From JARRQJ01 sp963761035 (GTDB lineage Bacteria; Pseudomonadota; Gammaproteobacteria; DRLM01), in assembly GCA_963761035.1 (NCBI GenBank), contig CAVXFH010000001.1, positions 1 to 34,233 on the forward strand: a DNA stretch of 34,233 bases, written 5' to 3'. This document shows positions 1-7,435 of the stretch, one piece after another; the first letter of the stretch is position 1; each line of letters opens with the position of its first letter. Both the position numbers and the translations under genes were made by a program. The notes beneath the pieces were generated by a model. That model was not told the origin of the DNA. It saw nothing but the letters and a program-made list of their open reading frames with translations, and ran no database searches.

Positions 1-177
1 CCCTCTCCGCGATACAGTCTTCTCTCTAATCAGAGAATTGGAACCCCGCTGGTAATCTCTTGAATGATTCACTGCAATTGCAGCATATTCAGGTGCCAAG
101 CCGCCTGGTTCCCGAAGCCTTCTGGCCCGAAGGGCCGATTATTCCCCGGGGCTCTCAAATGGCAAAAAGATATTCGG

Positions 178-861
178 TTAGAGGATGTCTAGCGGGAAAG
201 CCGAGCATTTTGCGTGCTCGGCCCAGTTCAGCGGCACGCCCTTTTTGAGATGGGTGAGCGTGAGGTCGTATGGGATTTGGCCCTTCGCGATGGCGGACAT
301 GATGTCCGGCGCCAGATAAGCCAGCTTGAGCAGGTGGCTAACATAGCGTTGCGTAATACCTTCGCGTTTGGCCAGGCTTGCCATGGACGTGACTTCGCCG
401 CTGATCAGCTGTTCATTCCAGTCTAAGGCCTTGGCCAAGGCCGATTGTAGGGCCTGCCGTGTCCTGTCGTGTACCTCCTGCGGTGCGCTATCAGTGATAA
501 TGAATTTGGAGCGCTTGAGACGGCCAGGAAGGTTGATTTCATATTTGTCATCACACTCAGGATCATTTGCCCGAATTCTATTATCGAGAAGCGAGATTCG
601 CTCGCTTTGATCGTGAGCAAGCGTCGTGAGTAAGGCGCGACGCGACATCGTGATCAGTATCCCGTCCTGACTGACGGTGATGCGCCTCAGAAAATGCTTG
701 AGCAACTGAATATGGTTGGCAGGGTTAAGCCCAAGCCAGCGTTGCGTCAATGTCTGTGCTGACGCAATCAGCGCCTGTCTATCATTGGCTTGGTACCAGC
801 GGTCACTGTGCTCGAGTTGAGTATCATTCCAGACATAAGTGGCGAAACCGCGGTTGCTTCT
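178..861 (-). pseudogene. Large serine recombinase, C-terminal remnant
   Basis: C-terminal part of a large serine recombinase of the kind carried by proteobacterial integrative elements. The last 80 residues show the characteristic tail: SGEVTSMASLAKREGITQRY followed by VSHLLKLAYLAPDIM and, near the end, a PLNWAEHAK block. In this family that tail follows the recombinase and zinc-ribbon domains and forms a small helix-turn-helix-like module. The catalytic N-terminal domain with its nucleophilic serine is absent. The frame is open back to an in-frame stop at 862-864, and no ATG fits the family start; the first possible initiator is a TTG at 750. I therefore read it as a 5'-deleted pseudogene rather than a 190-residue gene. 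It marks the edge of an old mobile element in this accessory zone. Confidence 0.7.
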
Positions 862-1118
862 TTAGCTCAGATGCGTCTCGCCTAACCCTTCCATTGAGCG
901 GATGTGACCCGGCAAGCTGCTTGAGGAAGTAGACACAGGTTATCGATCTGGCTCTTTACATGACTGCCATTCGCACTTACTTACTGAATGCCTCAATTTG
1001 GGCCAAAACGGCCATCGGCGATCCTAGTCTGCCGCACCGGTGCCAATATCCATCAGCTCAGACGCAACAAAGGCGAAGCATAAGTTAGAATAACTAGGCG
1101 GGATAGACCAACCAGAGA

Positions 1119-1379
1119 ATGAATACTATGGCTACTGATATTCCAAACTTGAAAGAAGCTACCCAGGGCCTTATCGACGAAATGCTTTCAGTATATGGGC
1201 CGCTTATGCGCGAACTCCTTGAGGATGCCGGATATGATTTGGAAGCGGCCACTAAAGGGCTTCGGGCATTCGCCGAGAACGACGAAGAGCTAGCATATCG
1301 TGCTCTCGAAATTACTATGGCCAGTATTGGGGACGCCATTATACGAGAAAGAGAAAAAGAGTTAGACGTCGATGAGTGA
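1119..1379 (+). CDS. Hypothetical small acidic protein (86 aa)
   Basis: I do not recognise the family. The product is short, acidic and predicted mostly helical, with many Glu/Asp residues and a charged C-terminus (REREKELDVDE). There is no signal peptide, membrane segment or cysteine motif. Two in-frame ATGs (1119 and 1128) lie close together and neither has a strong Shine-Dalgarno; a weak AGAG lies just upstream of the first. It stands alone with long non-coding flanks, as do its neighbours in this accessory zone. Amino-acid composition looks like a real protein, but nothing in the sequence shows a function. Confidence 0.45.
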   Translation: MNTMATDIPNLKEATQGLIDEMLSVYGPLMRELLEDAGYDLEAATKGLRAFAENDEELAYRALEITMASIGDAIIREREKELDVDE

Positions 1380-1721
1380 AGTAGTCAAGTGATGGGTATA
1401 ATCGTCTGAATAAGTTGGCATCAGATCGGACAGATGTCGTCAGATTTTCTTGACCTTGGAATATCCTCTTCCGGCCAAAACCGGCCATTCCCGGAGCGCA
1501 ATTGCTTAAGCCGCCGACCATATTGATGATAACTTGTGTGATTCCAAATTAATTACAGGGTTAATAATTATGGAGGCGCCGCATAATGCCAGTAGCCTAT
1601 TGGCAAAACAGAGAGTTAGCCTGGATTCATCCGGATTAGGCGGCGTAACATGCCGTATTAGGTGGTACTTTCGCCACCTAATAAGTAGTTATGCGTCAAG
1701 TCCGATTCTGGAGGGCCCTCT
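1380..1721. other. Non-coding gap with attC-like hairpin
   Basis: No convincing gene lies in this 342-base stretch. Its last third is rich in inverted repeats. The clearest is a perfect 10-bp stem, TATTAGGTGG (1656-1665) with CCACCTAATA (1674-1683), around an 8-base loop. That stem is bracketed by GCGTAAC (1643-1649) and GTTATGC (1688-1694), giving an outer arm/inner stem layout like a short integron attC site. The GTTATGC copy is the more important one because it matches the core site beyond the following gene. A GGCC-AAAACC-GGCC motif at 1473-1486 resembles copies near 1001 and 6872. Confidence 0.4.
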
Positions 1722-2144
1722 ATGACAGTGCCGGTGTGGATGTTGCTCGGGTTCGCAACGTGGACGGTGCTCTTGCTGCTTTTCACGATTGGGTTTTATC
1801 GTTGGAGCCGCATCTTCAGCGGACGGGTACCAATCCGGAATTTCCCGGCTGACGCAGCTGGGGGAGAGGAATGGTATCGGCGCGCGACGCGGGCTCACGC
1901 GAATTGTATCGAAAATCTTCCCGTTTTTGGCGCGATTGTCTTTGGACTCTATGTTGGTAACGTGGCGAGCACGTTGGTAGACGCGCTGGCGGTGACGGTT
2001 CTAATCGCCAGGATTCTCCAATCGCTAGTGCACGTATGTCTCGTTCATTCAAACACCGTAGCATCTGTGCGGTTCGCGTTTTTTTTCGTGCAGTTTGTTT
2101 GCTTTCTGTGGTTAATTGGAATCATCGTTGTCACGCACACTTGA
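1722..2144 (+). CDS. MAPEG family membrane protein
   Basis: Membrane-associated protein of the MAPEG family (eicosanoid and glutathione metabolism), 140 residues, about the usual bacterial length of 130-140. It has four predicted membrane segments. The first is at about residues 6-26, and the loop after it carries the family signature RATRAHANCIENLPVFGA near residues 54-71, with the Arg and Asn-Cys-x-Glu-Asn residues that line the glutathione site in characterised members. Bacterial MAPEG proteins are mostly uncharacterised; some have glutathione transferase or peroxidase activity, so the substrate is unknown here. The start at 1722 has a good GGAGG seven bases upstream. The gene sits in a unit bounded by GTTATGC on the left and an attC-like site beginning three bases after its stop codon, so it is probably an integron-type gene cassette. 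Confidence 0.85.
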   Translation: MTVPVWMLLGFATWTVLLLLFTIGFYRWSRIFSGRVPIRNFPADAAGGEEWYRRATRAHANCIENLPVFGAIVFGLYVGNVASTLVDALAVTVLIARILQSLVHVCLVHSNTVASVRFAFFFVQFVCFLWLIGIIVVTHT

Positions 2145-2147
2145 ACC

Positions 2148-2234
2148 GCATAACAACCGGTTGCAGTTGACGGTGATGGATAAAATGCCAAGGTAGGATA
2201 GTCAGCGCGCCGCCGCTGAACCTGGATGTTAAAG
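2148..2234 (+). repeat. Probable attC recombination site of the MAPEG cassette
   Basis: Integron attC sites pair an outer R''/R' core and an inner L''/L' arm that carries unpaired bases. Here R'' is GCATAAC (2148-2154), followed by a two-base spacer and CCGGTTGCAG (2157-2166). The right side has CTGAACCTGG (2216-2225), a two-base spacer and GTTAAAG (2228-2234). The two inner arms pair along their length except for one extra G on the left and one extra T on the right, the hallmark extrahelical bases. In circular form the R' would be G plus the cassette's own first six bases, TTATGC at 1689-1694; that GTTATGC is the exact complement of GCATAAC. The right core GTTAAAG deviates from GTTRRRY at the last base. 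Confidence 0.6.
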
Positions 2235-2472
2235 GTCTGCTTCGTGTCGATTGCACCAGTTCGTGGCGTATCGAGATTACTTCCGACTTCGGCCATAAGC
2301 TGCCGCTCGCCCAATCTCAGAACCAGTCATCTAATCGGCAGCTATACTCAGCACCCGGTCCCACAGCCTATACAGGCCAAATGGCCGCACAGTCAGTCAC
2401 GGTCGTCGCAATGGGCGGCTTGCGCCAAGGCACAAGACACCCCTTGACAAGAGGGGTTAGGAGCCTGCTTTG
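2235..2472. other. Non-coding gap after the attC-like site
   Basis: I see no gene between the attC-like site and the end of the minus-strand GFA gene. The only structure is a weak hairpin, ACCCCT (2439-2444 region) with AGGGGT shortly before the GFA stop codon, whose loop is seven bases and which lacks a convincing T-run on the minus strand. Confidence 0.3.
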
Positions 2473-2868
2473 TCATGGGCTGTGCATTGCTTCTGGAGGC
2501 GGGATCACCCACTGATGCTTTCGGGACTCGTATACGGAGATACTTGGGGACGGAAAGCTTGGATCGGCAAAGGCCCCTACGGGGATGACCACGAATGCCT
2601 CTATGTCCTCAGGCTCGTAGTAGACCGTGGAGCCGCAGCTAGGGCAGAAATGAAACGTTATTCCTGATCCTTCGTCTCCCACTCGAACGTAATCGGTTGA
2701 GATGCCCGAAAAGATCACATTTTCCCGAGCAAACCTAGCCTGCTCCCCGAAGACGCTGCCGGTTCGGCGCTGACAGGCAAGGCAATGGCATATGGAGATG
2801 CGAATAGGTTCACCGTTGACTTCGGCTGTGAGTTGTCCGCAACTACATGAGGCAAGAAGGTTCGGCAT
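2473..2868 (-). CDS. GFA/CENP-V family zinc protein
   Basis: 131-residue protein of the GFA fold (glutathione-dependent formaldehyde-activating enzyme-like). The zinc-binding cysteines are all visible: Cys8 and Cys10 (CSCG), Cys27, Cys29 and Cys32 (CHCLAC), and Cys75 and Cys78 (CPSCGS). These correspond to the seven-cysteine pattern that holds two zinc ions in characterised members. Length is normal for single-domain GFA proteins. Despite the name, most members have no proven formaldehyde-activating role, so the substrate is open. The start has GAGGA about nine bases upstream. It lies downstream of the cupin gene on the same strand with an 88-base gap and could share its transcript. Confidence 0.85.
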   Translation of the reverse strand: MPNLLASCSCGQLTAEVNGEPIRISICHCLACQRRTGSVFGEQARFARENVIFSGISTDYVRVGDEGSGITFHFCPSCGSTVYYEPEDIEAFVVIPVGAFADPSFPSPSISVYESRKHQWVIPPPEAMHSP

Positions 2869-2956
2869 GGCGGTATTTCCTCAGGCATCTCGGAGGTAAG
2901 GAGTTGGCCGGCAGCTGGCGAAGCTGGCTGTAGGCGAGTCTCGCTTGGCAGAAAGG

Positions 2957-3256
2957 TTAGGCTTGTGAAGCGCAAAAGTCATATTTACCACCATATTGAG
3001 TAAGCAGATATTGCGAAGGGGAGCCCAACCGATTTCTGACTTGATGCATCAGAAACGGTGAAATAGAGAAAGACTCACCCGGCAAAAGCAACGTATCCAA
3101 GTTTTGAACTGAAATGCTGATCTCGCCGATGATACACACGATATGTTCAGCAACTTCGGAATGGTAATGAAGATCACCCTGTTCAAATGGGGCGAGGTAC
3201 ATCTTGCGCACAAAAATCGATTCGGTTTGCAGTAGGGTTACAGGTGGACGGCTCAT
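2957..3256 (-). CDS. Small single-domain cupin
   Basis: 99-residue single cupin barrel. Cupin motif 1 is clear: Gly27, His30, His32, Glu37 and Gly44 in GDLHYHSEVAEHIVCIIGE follow the G-x5-HxH-x4-E-x6-G pattern with slightly shortened leading spacing. Motif 2 is PGESFSISPFLMHQVRN, with His71 and Asn75. The three histidines and the glutamate would bind one metal ion. Small cupins of this kind range from enzymes to ligand sensors and I cannot say which this is. There is no clear Shine-Dalgarno before the ATG. The stop codon lies inside the heptamer GCCTAAC (minus strand, 2962-2956), the position a gene stop often occupies in integron cassettes, but no partner core site was found. Confidence 0.75.
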   Translation of the reverse strand: MSRPPVTLLQTESIFVRKMYLAPFEQGDLHYHSEVAEHIVCIIGEISISVQNLDTLLLPGESFSISPFLMHQVRNRLGSPSQYLLTQYGGKYDFCASQA

Positions 3257-3369
3257 GGTTTGATACGCTTAACATATATTCTCCGACAGAAACGTCGGCA
3301 TACTATTCAACGGGTGAATTATGCGGTTATCAAACATCTGTCATTGTGCATTTTTAGCCCGTTAACATA

Positions 3370-3858
3370 TCACTTGGGCAAGGCAACTTTTAACTTTTTC
3401 CCACCAGTTATGGAAAATCCTTCGCGTTCATAGAATACCAGTGTCCTAACGAATTGTGGGAGAGGAGGTGTTGTTACTTCAAGACGACTCCACCCACGAG
3501 ACGCACCAAAAGCCTTAGCCTGGGAAACCAGGCGAAGGCCAACTCCGTTAGAACGATATTGGGGGCGAACAAACATCTCTGTAATGGTGCCAAAATCCCC
3601 TTCAGCATAGAGTGCATAAGATTCGCAAAGAGCGATGAATCCAGCCGTTTTGTAACTTGCCTCACGAGCAACGAAGACAATGTACTTCTCTAGAGCGAGG
3701 ACTTTTTCAAGACGGGATGTGGTTTCTGTTATCTCAAAATTGAAAACCTGGTCATTGATGGTGGCTATGATTTCAGTCAAAAGTTCGCCCACCATGACGG
3801 CGATTTCTGCGGCATCGTCCAGGGTTGCTCTTTGTATGGCTAGCGCTGACGTCGGCAT
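3370..3858 (-). CDS. GNAT family N-acetyltransferase
   Basis: 162-residue acetyltransferase of the GNAT fold, transferring acetyl from acetyl-CoA to an amine on an unknown substrate. The N-terminal segment IQRATLDDAAEIAVMVGEL is the usual first strand and helix. The central strand ITEMFVRPQYRSNGVGLRL contains motif A with QYRSNGVG, matching the Q/RxxGxG/A acetyl-CoA pyrophosphate loop. The C-terminal part has FYEREGF, the usual motif B ending. I chose the ATG at 3858 because GGGAG lies seven bases upstream and the fold begins just after it; an upstream extension to 3942 adds 28 residues with no homology. It is a lone gene of the kind common in accessory regions; small-molecule or toxin resistance is possible but not shown. 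Confidence 0.85.
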   Translation of the reverse strand: MPTSALAIQRATLDDAAEIAVMVGELLTEIIATINDQVFNFEITETTSRLEKVLALEKYIVFVAREASYKTAGFIALCESYALYAEGDFGTITEMFVRPQYRSNGVGLRLVSQAKAFGASRGWSRLEVTTPPLPQFVRTLVFYEREGFSITGGKKLKVALPK

Positions 3859-3959
3859 TGAGATCTCCCATATGTGTTTGTGTAATTGTGCCATGAACTT
3901 TGACTTAATCAGGCTGCTGTGGCAGCAGATCACTGCCACCACAGCGGACTTGTTTCTGA

Positions 3960-4265
3960 CTAGACGCCTTTCATATCTTCTTTTGCCGGGTCCTCACGAA
4001 TCACCACGGTGTCCCCGATCGTGGCGATTTCGTCGGCACTCATGCCCGTCCGTCGAGCATGCTCGCGAATGGCGGCCTCATCCTTACCTTGGTAAATGCA
4101 GACGGTGCCCAGACAGCCATCGTCCTCGTGCACCACGTAGGAACGAATCCATCGAACCTGATCCGACATTTCATCGTTGCCAACACGGGCCGACACGCCT
4201 GCAGCAAGACGCAGTTCAGTAGCGTCCTTCCAGTTACTTTTACGACGGATGAAAAAGGTTTGCAT
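3960..4265 (-). CDS. DUF4242 (SCO4226-like) protein
   Basis: 101-residue DUF4242 protein, a ferredoxin-like alpha/beta fold whose Streptomyces member SCO4226 binds nickel. The body shows the family core: an MSDQVRWIRSYVVHEDDG strand pair, then GTVCIYQGKDEAAIREHARR and a closing TVVIREDP. Function in proteobacteria is not established. I chose the start at 4265 because GGAG lies about ten bases upstream and the family starts here. The first residues, MQTFFIRRKSNW, closely resemble those of the adjacent DsrE-like protein (MQTFSIRCNSHW). The gene lies 54 bases downstream of that gene on the same strand, so the two probably form an operon, divergent from the winged-helix/TPR regulator. Confidence 0.8.
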   Translation of the reverse strand: MQTFFIRRKSNWKDATELRLAAGVSARVGNDEMSDQVRWIRSYVVHEDDGCLGTVCIYQGKDEAAIREHARRTGMSADEIATIGDTVVIREDPAKEDMKGV

Positions 4266-4319
4266 GATTGAGGCTCCTATCGAATAAATGAATATGCTGG
4301 CAGCTTGCATGCACAGACT

Positions 4320-4853
4320 CTAATAGGCGGGAATGAGGGAATAACCCTTTGCTTGATAGTTGACCAAGGAAACCCAGCCGTTGTCTACGTTGCCGACGCC
4401 TTCCACGTTTGCGGGCTGAACCCCGAAAAGATTCCCGCCATACAGGCAGTAATCGAATTTGATACCCTCGCTGGCCAAGGCGGAAATCTTCTGCTTGATT
4501 TCGTCGATCATTTTTTTCTCCTCTGGCGTATATCCTTTCGGGTCCTTAGCCAGCAGCTTGACCGACTCTCCGCCAAAATTGACGACAAAATCAGGGTGTG
4601 CCGCCTTCACCTGGGCATCCTGATCTTTGTAGGTGTCACCTATCAGTTTCAGATAGATGAGGGCCAGTCTGGGGTTGCCGGTCCGAAAATCGATCAAGGC
4701 TTTCCCCGGCTTGTCGCTTTTGAGGGCGTTGAACTCTTCGGTATGCGCGATGCTGGGTGACAGCAGGTAAGTGATAAAGAGCAGGGCTGCCATAAAGGCT
4801 GACCTGGAATAGTCCAGCCAATGGCTATTGCAGCGGATAGAAAATGTTTGCAT
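4320..4853 (-). CDS. Exported DsrE-like protein
   Basis: 177-residue DsrE/DsrF-like protein. Residues 16-37 form a hydrophobic export signal, with likely cleavage near SIAH, so the mature part would be periplasmic. The mature domain has the family's FVVNFGGESVKLL strand-helix, ALASEGIKFDYCLYGGN with the single conserved cysteine (Cys136 from this start), and LVNYQAKGYSLIPAY at the end. In cytoplasmic DsrE/TusD proteins this cysteine carries persulfide; periplasmic relatives are poorly characterised, so a sulfur-relay role is inference. A PKGYTPEEKKMIDEIKQKI insertion of charged residues is longer than in small relatives. The start at 4853 has AGGAG seven bases upstream. The 12 residues at its start resemble those of the DUF4242 protein next door. 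Confidence 0.8.
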   Translation of the reverse strand: MQTFSIRCNSHWLDYSRSAFMAALLFITYLLSPSIAHTEEFNALKSDKPGKALIDFRTGNPRLALIYLKLIGDTYKDQDAQVKAAHPDFVVNFGGESVKLLAKDPKGYTPEEKKMIDEIKQKISALASEGIKFDYCLYGGNLFGVQPANVEGVGNVDNGWVSLVNYQAKGYSLIPAY

Positions 4854-5041
4854 GATAAATCTCCTGTTTCGCGATGAAGGGAATGGATGAACACCCGGGG
4901 TGCTATCCAGCCCGCCACCCATGAATGCTCAGGCGGCCCGGCACTGTCAGAATGCTTGAAGGGGCCCCCCCAAGTCCTTTCCGGGATCTGATCATTTGCT
5001 TATCATATCCTGCATCCGCCGCAGGCCAGCCCAATACACCG

Positions 5042-6802
5042 ATGACAATCCACATCCACCGTTTCGCAGCATTTGAACTCGACCCGAGTCGGCGCGCCTT
5101 GTTTCTCGACGGAAAGGAAGTGCCGCTTCAGCCCCGTGTTTTCGATTTGCTGCACTTTCTCGTTGCAAACCGTAACCGGGTCGTGAGCAAGGAGGAACTG
5201 TTGGACGCCTTGTGGCCGGGGATGGTGGTCACGGAAAGTTCGCTGCAAAGGGCGGTCAGCCTCGCACGCAATGCGCTGCAGCAGGGCGGATTGGTAGGGG
5301 CAATCCGCAACTATTCCAGGCGCGGGTATCGCTTTCATGCAGAGGAAGCCGAAGTCATCTCCGACCCCACAACAGATAACCCAACTTCCGAGGCTGAGAA
5401 CGCCTACACAAATTCACAATGGCACGAAGCAATGAGCGCATTCGCCCGGGCCGACCAGCACCAGCCTCTGGATGCCGACGCGCTAGAGCGTTGGGGCATC
5501 GCCGCGCAGTGTGCGGGTGATCTAGCGGCGGCTGTTGGCCCCCTAGAGCGGGCTGCGGTGGCCTATTCCAGCCGGGGGGAGCGGGAAGCGGCTGCCCGCG
5601 TCCTGATCGGCCTCGCACGTATCCAGATCGAATCCCTGGATCTCGCGGTAGCGCAGGGCTGCCTGCGCCGGGCGGAGCGCTTACTCAGCGGCTTGGCCGA
5701 GGGTGAGCAGCATGGTCATCTTGTCTGGATGACGGCGCGCTACCATCTCAATAAGGGGGAACTGGCCGAAGCCATTCAGCTTGCGCAGGAAGCGCGTGAT
5801 ATCGGCCATGCACTGGGCAATGCAGATATCGAATCCATGGGCATCCTGATTCATGGCGTCGGGCTGCAGGCTAAGGGCGAAGTGGAAATCGGACTTGCCT
5901 TGCAGGATGAAGCGGCCGCCGCCGTGTTATCCGGCAATGTGTCGCCCCTAGTAGGCGGCATCGTGTATTGTGGTATGATTTCTAGTTGCTGCAATTGCGG
6001 GGATTGGCAGCGGGCTGGCCAGTGGACCGATCATTTTGTCCGCTGGTGCCAGCGCAGCCACATCGACACCTTTTCGGGCGCCTGTTTAGTTCATCAGGCC
6101 GAAATTTTTGCTATGTCCGGCAAGTTGGAACACGCTCAGGACGCTATTCTGCGTGCAGACCCCTTGATTCGCCTCGGTGCGCCCTGGGCGTTAGGGGATG
6201 CTTATCGCCTTATGGGCGATGTGTATCTGGCACGTGGCGAGCTGGATGCTGCGGAGCAAAGTTTTCATTTCGCCTATCAGCATGGTTGGGATCCTTATCC
6301 CGGTTATGCAGAGCTGTTGTATCTTCGCGGGCGAGGTGAAGAAGCGGTGCGTGGCCTAGAACGCGCCGCGTCCAAGACAAATTGGGTGGCGGCCGAACGT
6401 AGCGCGTGCCATCTGGCCCATGCGGCTCAGTTCGCAGCGTTATCAGGGCAACAGGAAAAGGCCCGAGAGCTGCTCCATCATCTTGACGGAGAACCCCGAC
6501 GGTGTGAATCCGGCGTGGTTGCCGGTCAAGTCGACTGCGCCCGTGCCGAACTGGCTTGGTCAGAGGGCAACACACATGAGGCACAGCGTCTGCTGCATCG
6601 CGCCCTTTACTTATTACAGCGCAGAGGAGCTGTCATGGAAGCGGCCCGGGTTCATCTGCGATTAGCGGAACTATTAGCGCTGCAAGGAGAGCAGGGAGCT
6701 GCTCGCATGGAATTGCGTGCTGCTGAAGGCGTATTCCAAGCGGCGAGCGCCAAGGGATATCTCGACCGATGCCATGTCCTAGCGGATTCCCTTATTCCTT
6801 GA
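5042..6802 (+). CDS. Winged-helix/TPR transcriptional regulator
   Basis: 586-residue soluble regulator. Residues 1-100 are an OmpR/PhoB-type winged helix as in CadC and HilA: a FAAFELDPSRRALFLDGKE lead-in, VFDLLHFLVANRNRVVSKEE helices, LWPGMVVTESSLQRAVSLAR recognition helix, and the wing SRRGYRFHAE. The remaining ~480 residues are helical TPR-like repeats, rich in Ala and Leu with recurring LxxxGxxxxAxxxY-like spacing. There is no membrane segment and no phosphorylation domain, so the TPR part is likely the signal- or partner-binding region. I prefer ATG 5042 over upstream starts because the winged helix begins within two residues of it; there is no strong Shine-Dalgarno. It is divergent from the DsrE/DUF4242 pair across 188 bases and probably regulates them. 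Confidence 0.8.
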   Translation: MTIHIHRFAAFELDPSRRALFLDGKEVPLQPRVFDLLHFLVANRNRVVSKEELLDALWPGMVVTESSLQRAVSLARNALQQGGLVGAIRNYSRRGYRFHAEEAEVISDPTTDNPTSEAENAYTNSQWHEAMSAFARADQHQPLDADALERWGIAAQCAGDLAAAVGPLERAAVAYSSRGEREAAARVLIGLARIQIESLDLAVAQGCLRRAERLLSGLAEGEQHGHLVWMTARYHLNKGELAEAIQLAQEARDIGHALGNADIESMGILIHGVGLQAKGEVEIGLALQDEAAAAVLSGNVSPLVGGIVYCGMISSCCNCGDWQRAGQWTDHFVRWCQRSHIDTFSGACLVHQAEIFAMSGKLEHAQDAILRADPLIRLGAPWALGDAYRLMGDVYLARGELDAAEQSFHFAYQHGWDPYPGYAELLYLRGRGEEAVRGLERAASKTNWVAAERSACHLAHAAQFAALSGQQEKARELLHHLDGEPRRCESGVVAGQVDCARAELAWSEGNTHEAQRLLHRALYLLQRRGAVMEAARVHLRLAELLALQGEQGAARMELRAAEGVFQAASAKGYLDRCHVLADSLIP

Positions 6803-7122
6803 ATGAGAAATTCTTTACGTCTGCCGAGAGCGCCAGATGGCTGGAAATAGTCGGCCCAACACAATAGGCTTGGCCGAAACCGGACATTATTCTGATCTAC
6901 TTTGAATCCACACCGAGAAGCGGTCATTGTTGATTTGCACGCCAGATTGACCCTCTAATTGCATTTTGATTTGACCCGACCAGTTGGATTTAATCCCACA
7001 GGACACAAGGCCTGCTATTATCTGTAATGGAGTCTATCTTAAATGCAAAATCTCAAACAATCTGGGTCAACCTGTTGTCCAAATTAACAGGTATATCCAA
7101 TCAGCGGCAAGCGATAACGATA
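6803..7122. other. Non-coding gap, possible mobile-element debris
   Basis: No gene is supported here. A TGGCCGAAACCGG motif at 6871-6883 is a degenerate third copy of the motif near 1001 and 1473. Around 6950-6980 two ATTGACCC/ATTTGACCC repeats, 19 bases apart, are reminiscent of insertion-sequence ends but no transposase fragment accompanies them. Confidence 0.3.
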
Positions 7123-7320
7123 TCACTTCACCCGACGGAGTCTAGGGAAATCAATCCAACACGCCGCAATGAAGGCTGGAAGGTTTACAGGGGGCACATC
7201 TTGAATACGGTTAACACCGAATTTTTCAAATAACGCAAACAGCGGACGCATGCCGTAGGCTTTCGCATAGCGAGCTGCTGCATGTACCGCTTCTTTGTAT
7301 TGTGGGCTGTTGCCGGGCAT
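7123..7320 (-). CDS. Hypothetical protein (65 aa)
   Basis: Short protein I do not recognise. It is basic and helical, with YKEAVHAAARYAKAYGMRP followed by LFALFEKFGVNRIQDVPP and a short tail. The helix-FG-V-x-x-I-x-D-V-P pattern recalls the C-terminal segments of some phage-type proteins, but not closely enough to name one. The ATG at 7320 has GGGGGA five bases upstream, the best reason to accept it. It could also be a truncated remnant. There is no partner gene nearby. Confidence 0.35.
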   Translation of the reverse strand: MPGNSPQYKEAVHAAARYAKAYGMRPLFALFEKFGVNRIQDVPPVNLPAFIAACWIDFPRLRRVK

Positions 7321-7384
7321 TTTGTCCCCCACAGTCCGTTTATCGGTAATAGGTATCGTTAATCATGGGCCTGATTTTGTCAAC

Positions 7385-7435
7385 ACATATCCGGCTTGTA
7401 TCAGAATAAGCTGAACCGCTTCGGATATGTTTTTT
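7385..7435 (+). terminator. Terminator-like hairpin
   Basis: ACATATCCG (7385-7393) pairs perfectly with CGGATATGT (7422-7430), and the right arm runs into six T residues. The 28-base interval contains a second small stem, GCTT/AAGC. The shape suits a Rho-independent terminator for rightward transcription, but no rightward gene that I can identify ends just upstream; the nearest gene reads leftward and starts at 7320. It may insulate kdp from upstream read-through or be left from a lost gene. Confidence 0.4.

Noticed and set aside
870..960. GCCTAAC at 880 followed by partial complementarity, resembling another attC.
   Set aside because: Only half of the pattern is present: the inner arms need G-U pairs and the right core (AGACACA) does not fit GTTRRRY. 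No plus-strand gene ends there.
1534..1725. A 63-codon plus-strand frame before the MAPEG gene.
   Set aside because: No ribosome site at its start, it spans the hairpin cluster and overlaps the next gene's ribosome site; composition is not protein-like.
6940..6985. ATTGACCC/ATTTGACCC repeats resembling ends of IS21-type elements.
   Set aside because: Too short, only two copies and no transposase or helper-gene fragment nearby.
7027..7233. A plus-strand frame overlapping the 65-residue minus-strand gene.
   Set aside because: No ribosome site; the minus-strand frame has a strong one and a more plausible helical sequence.
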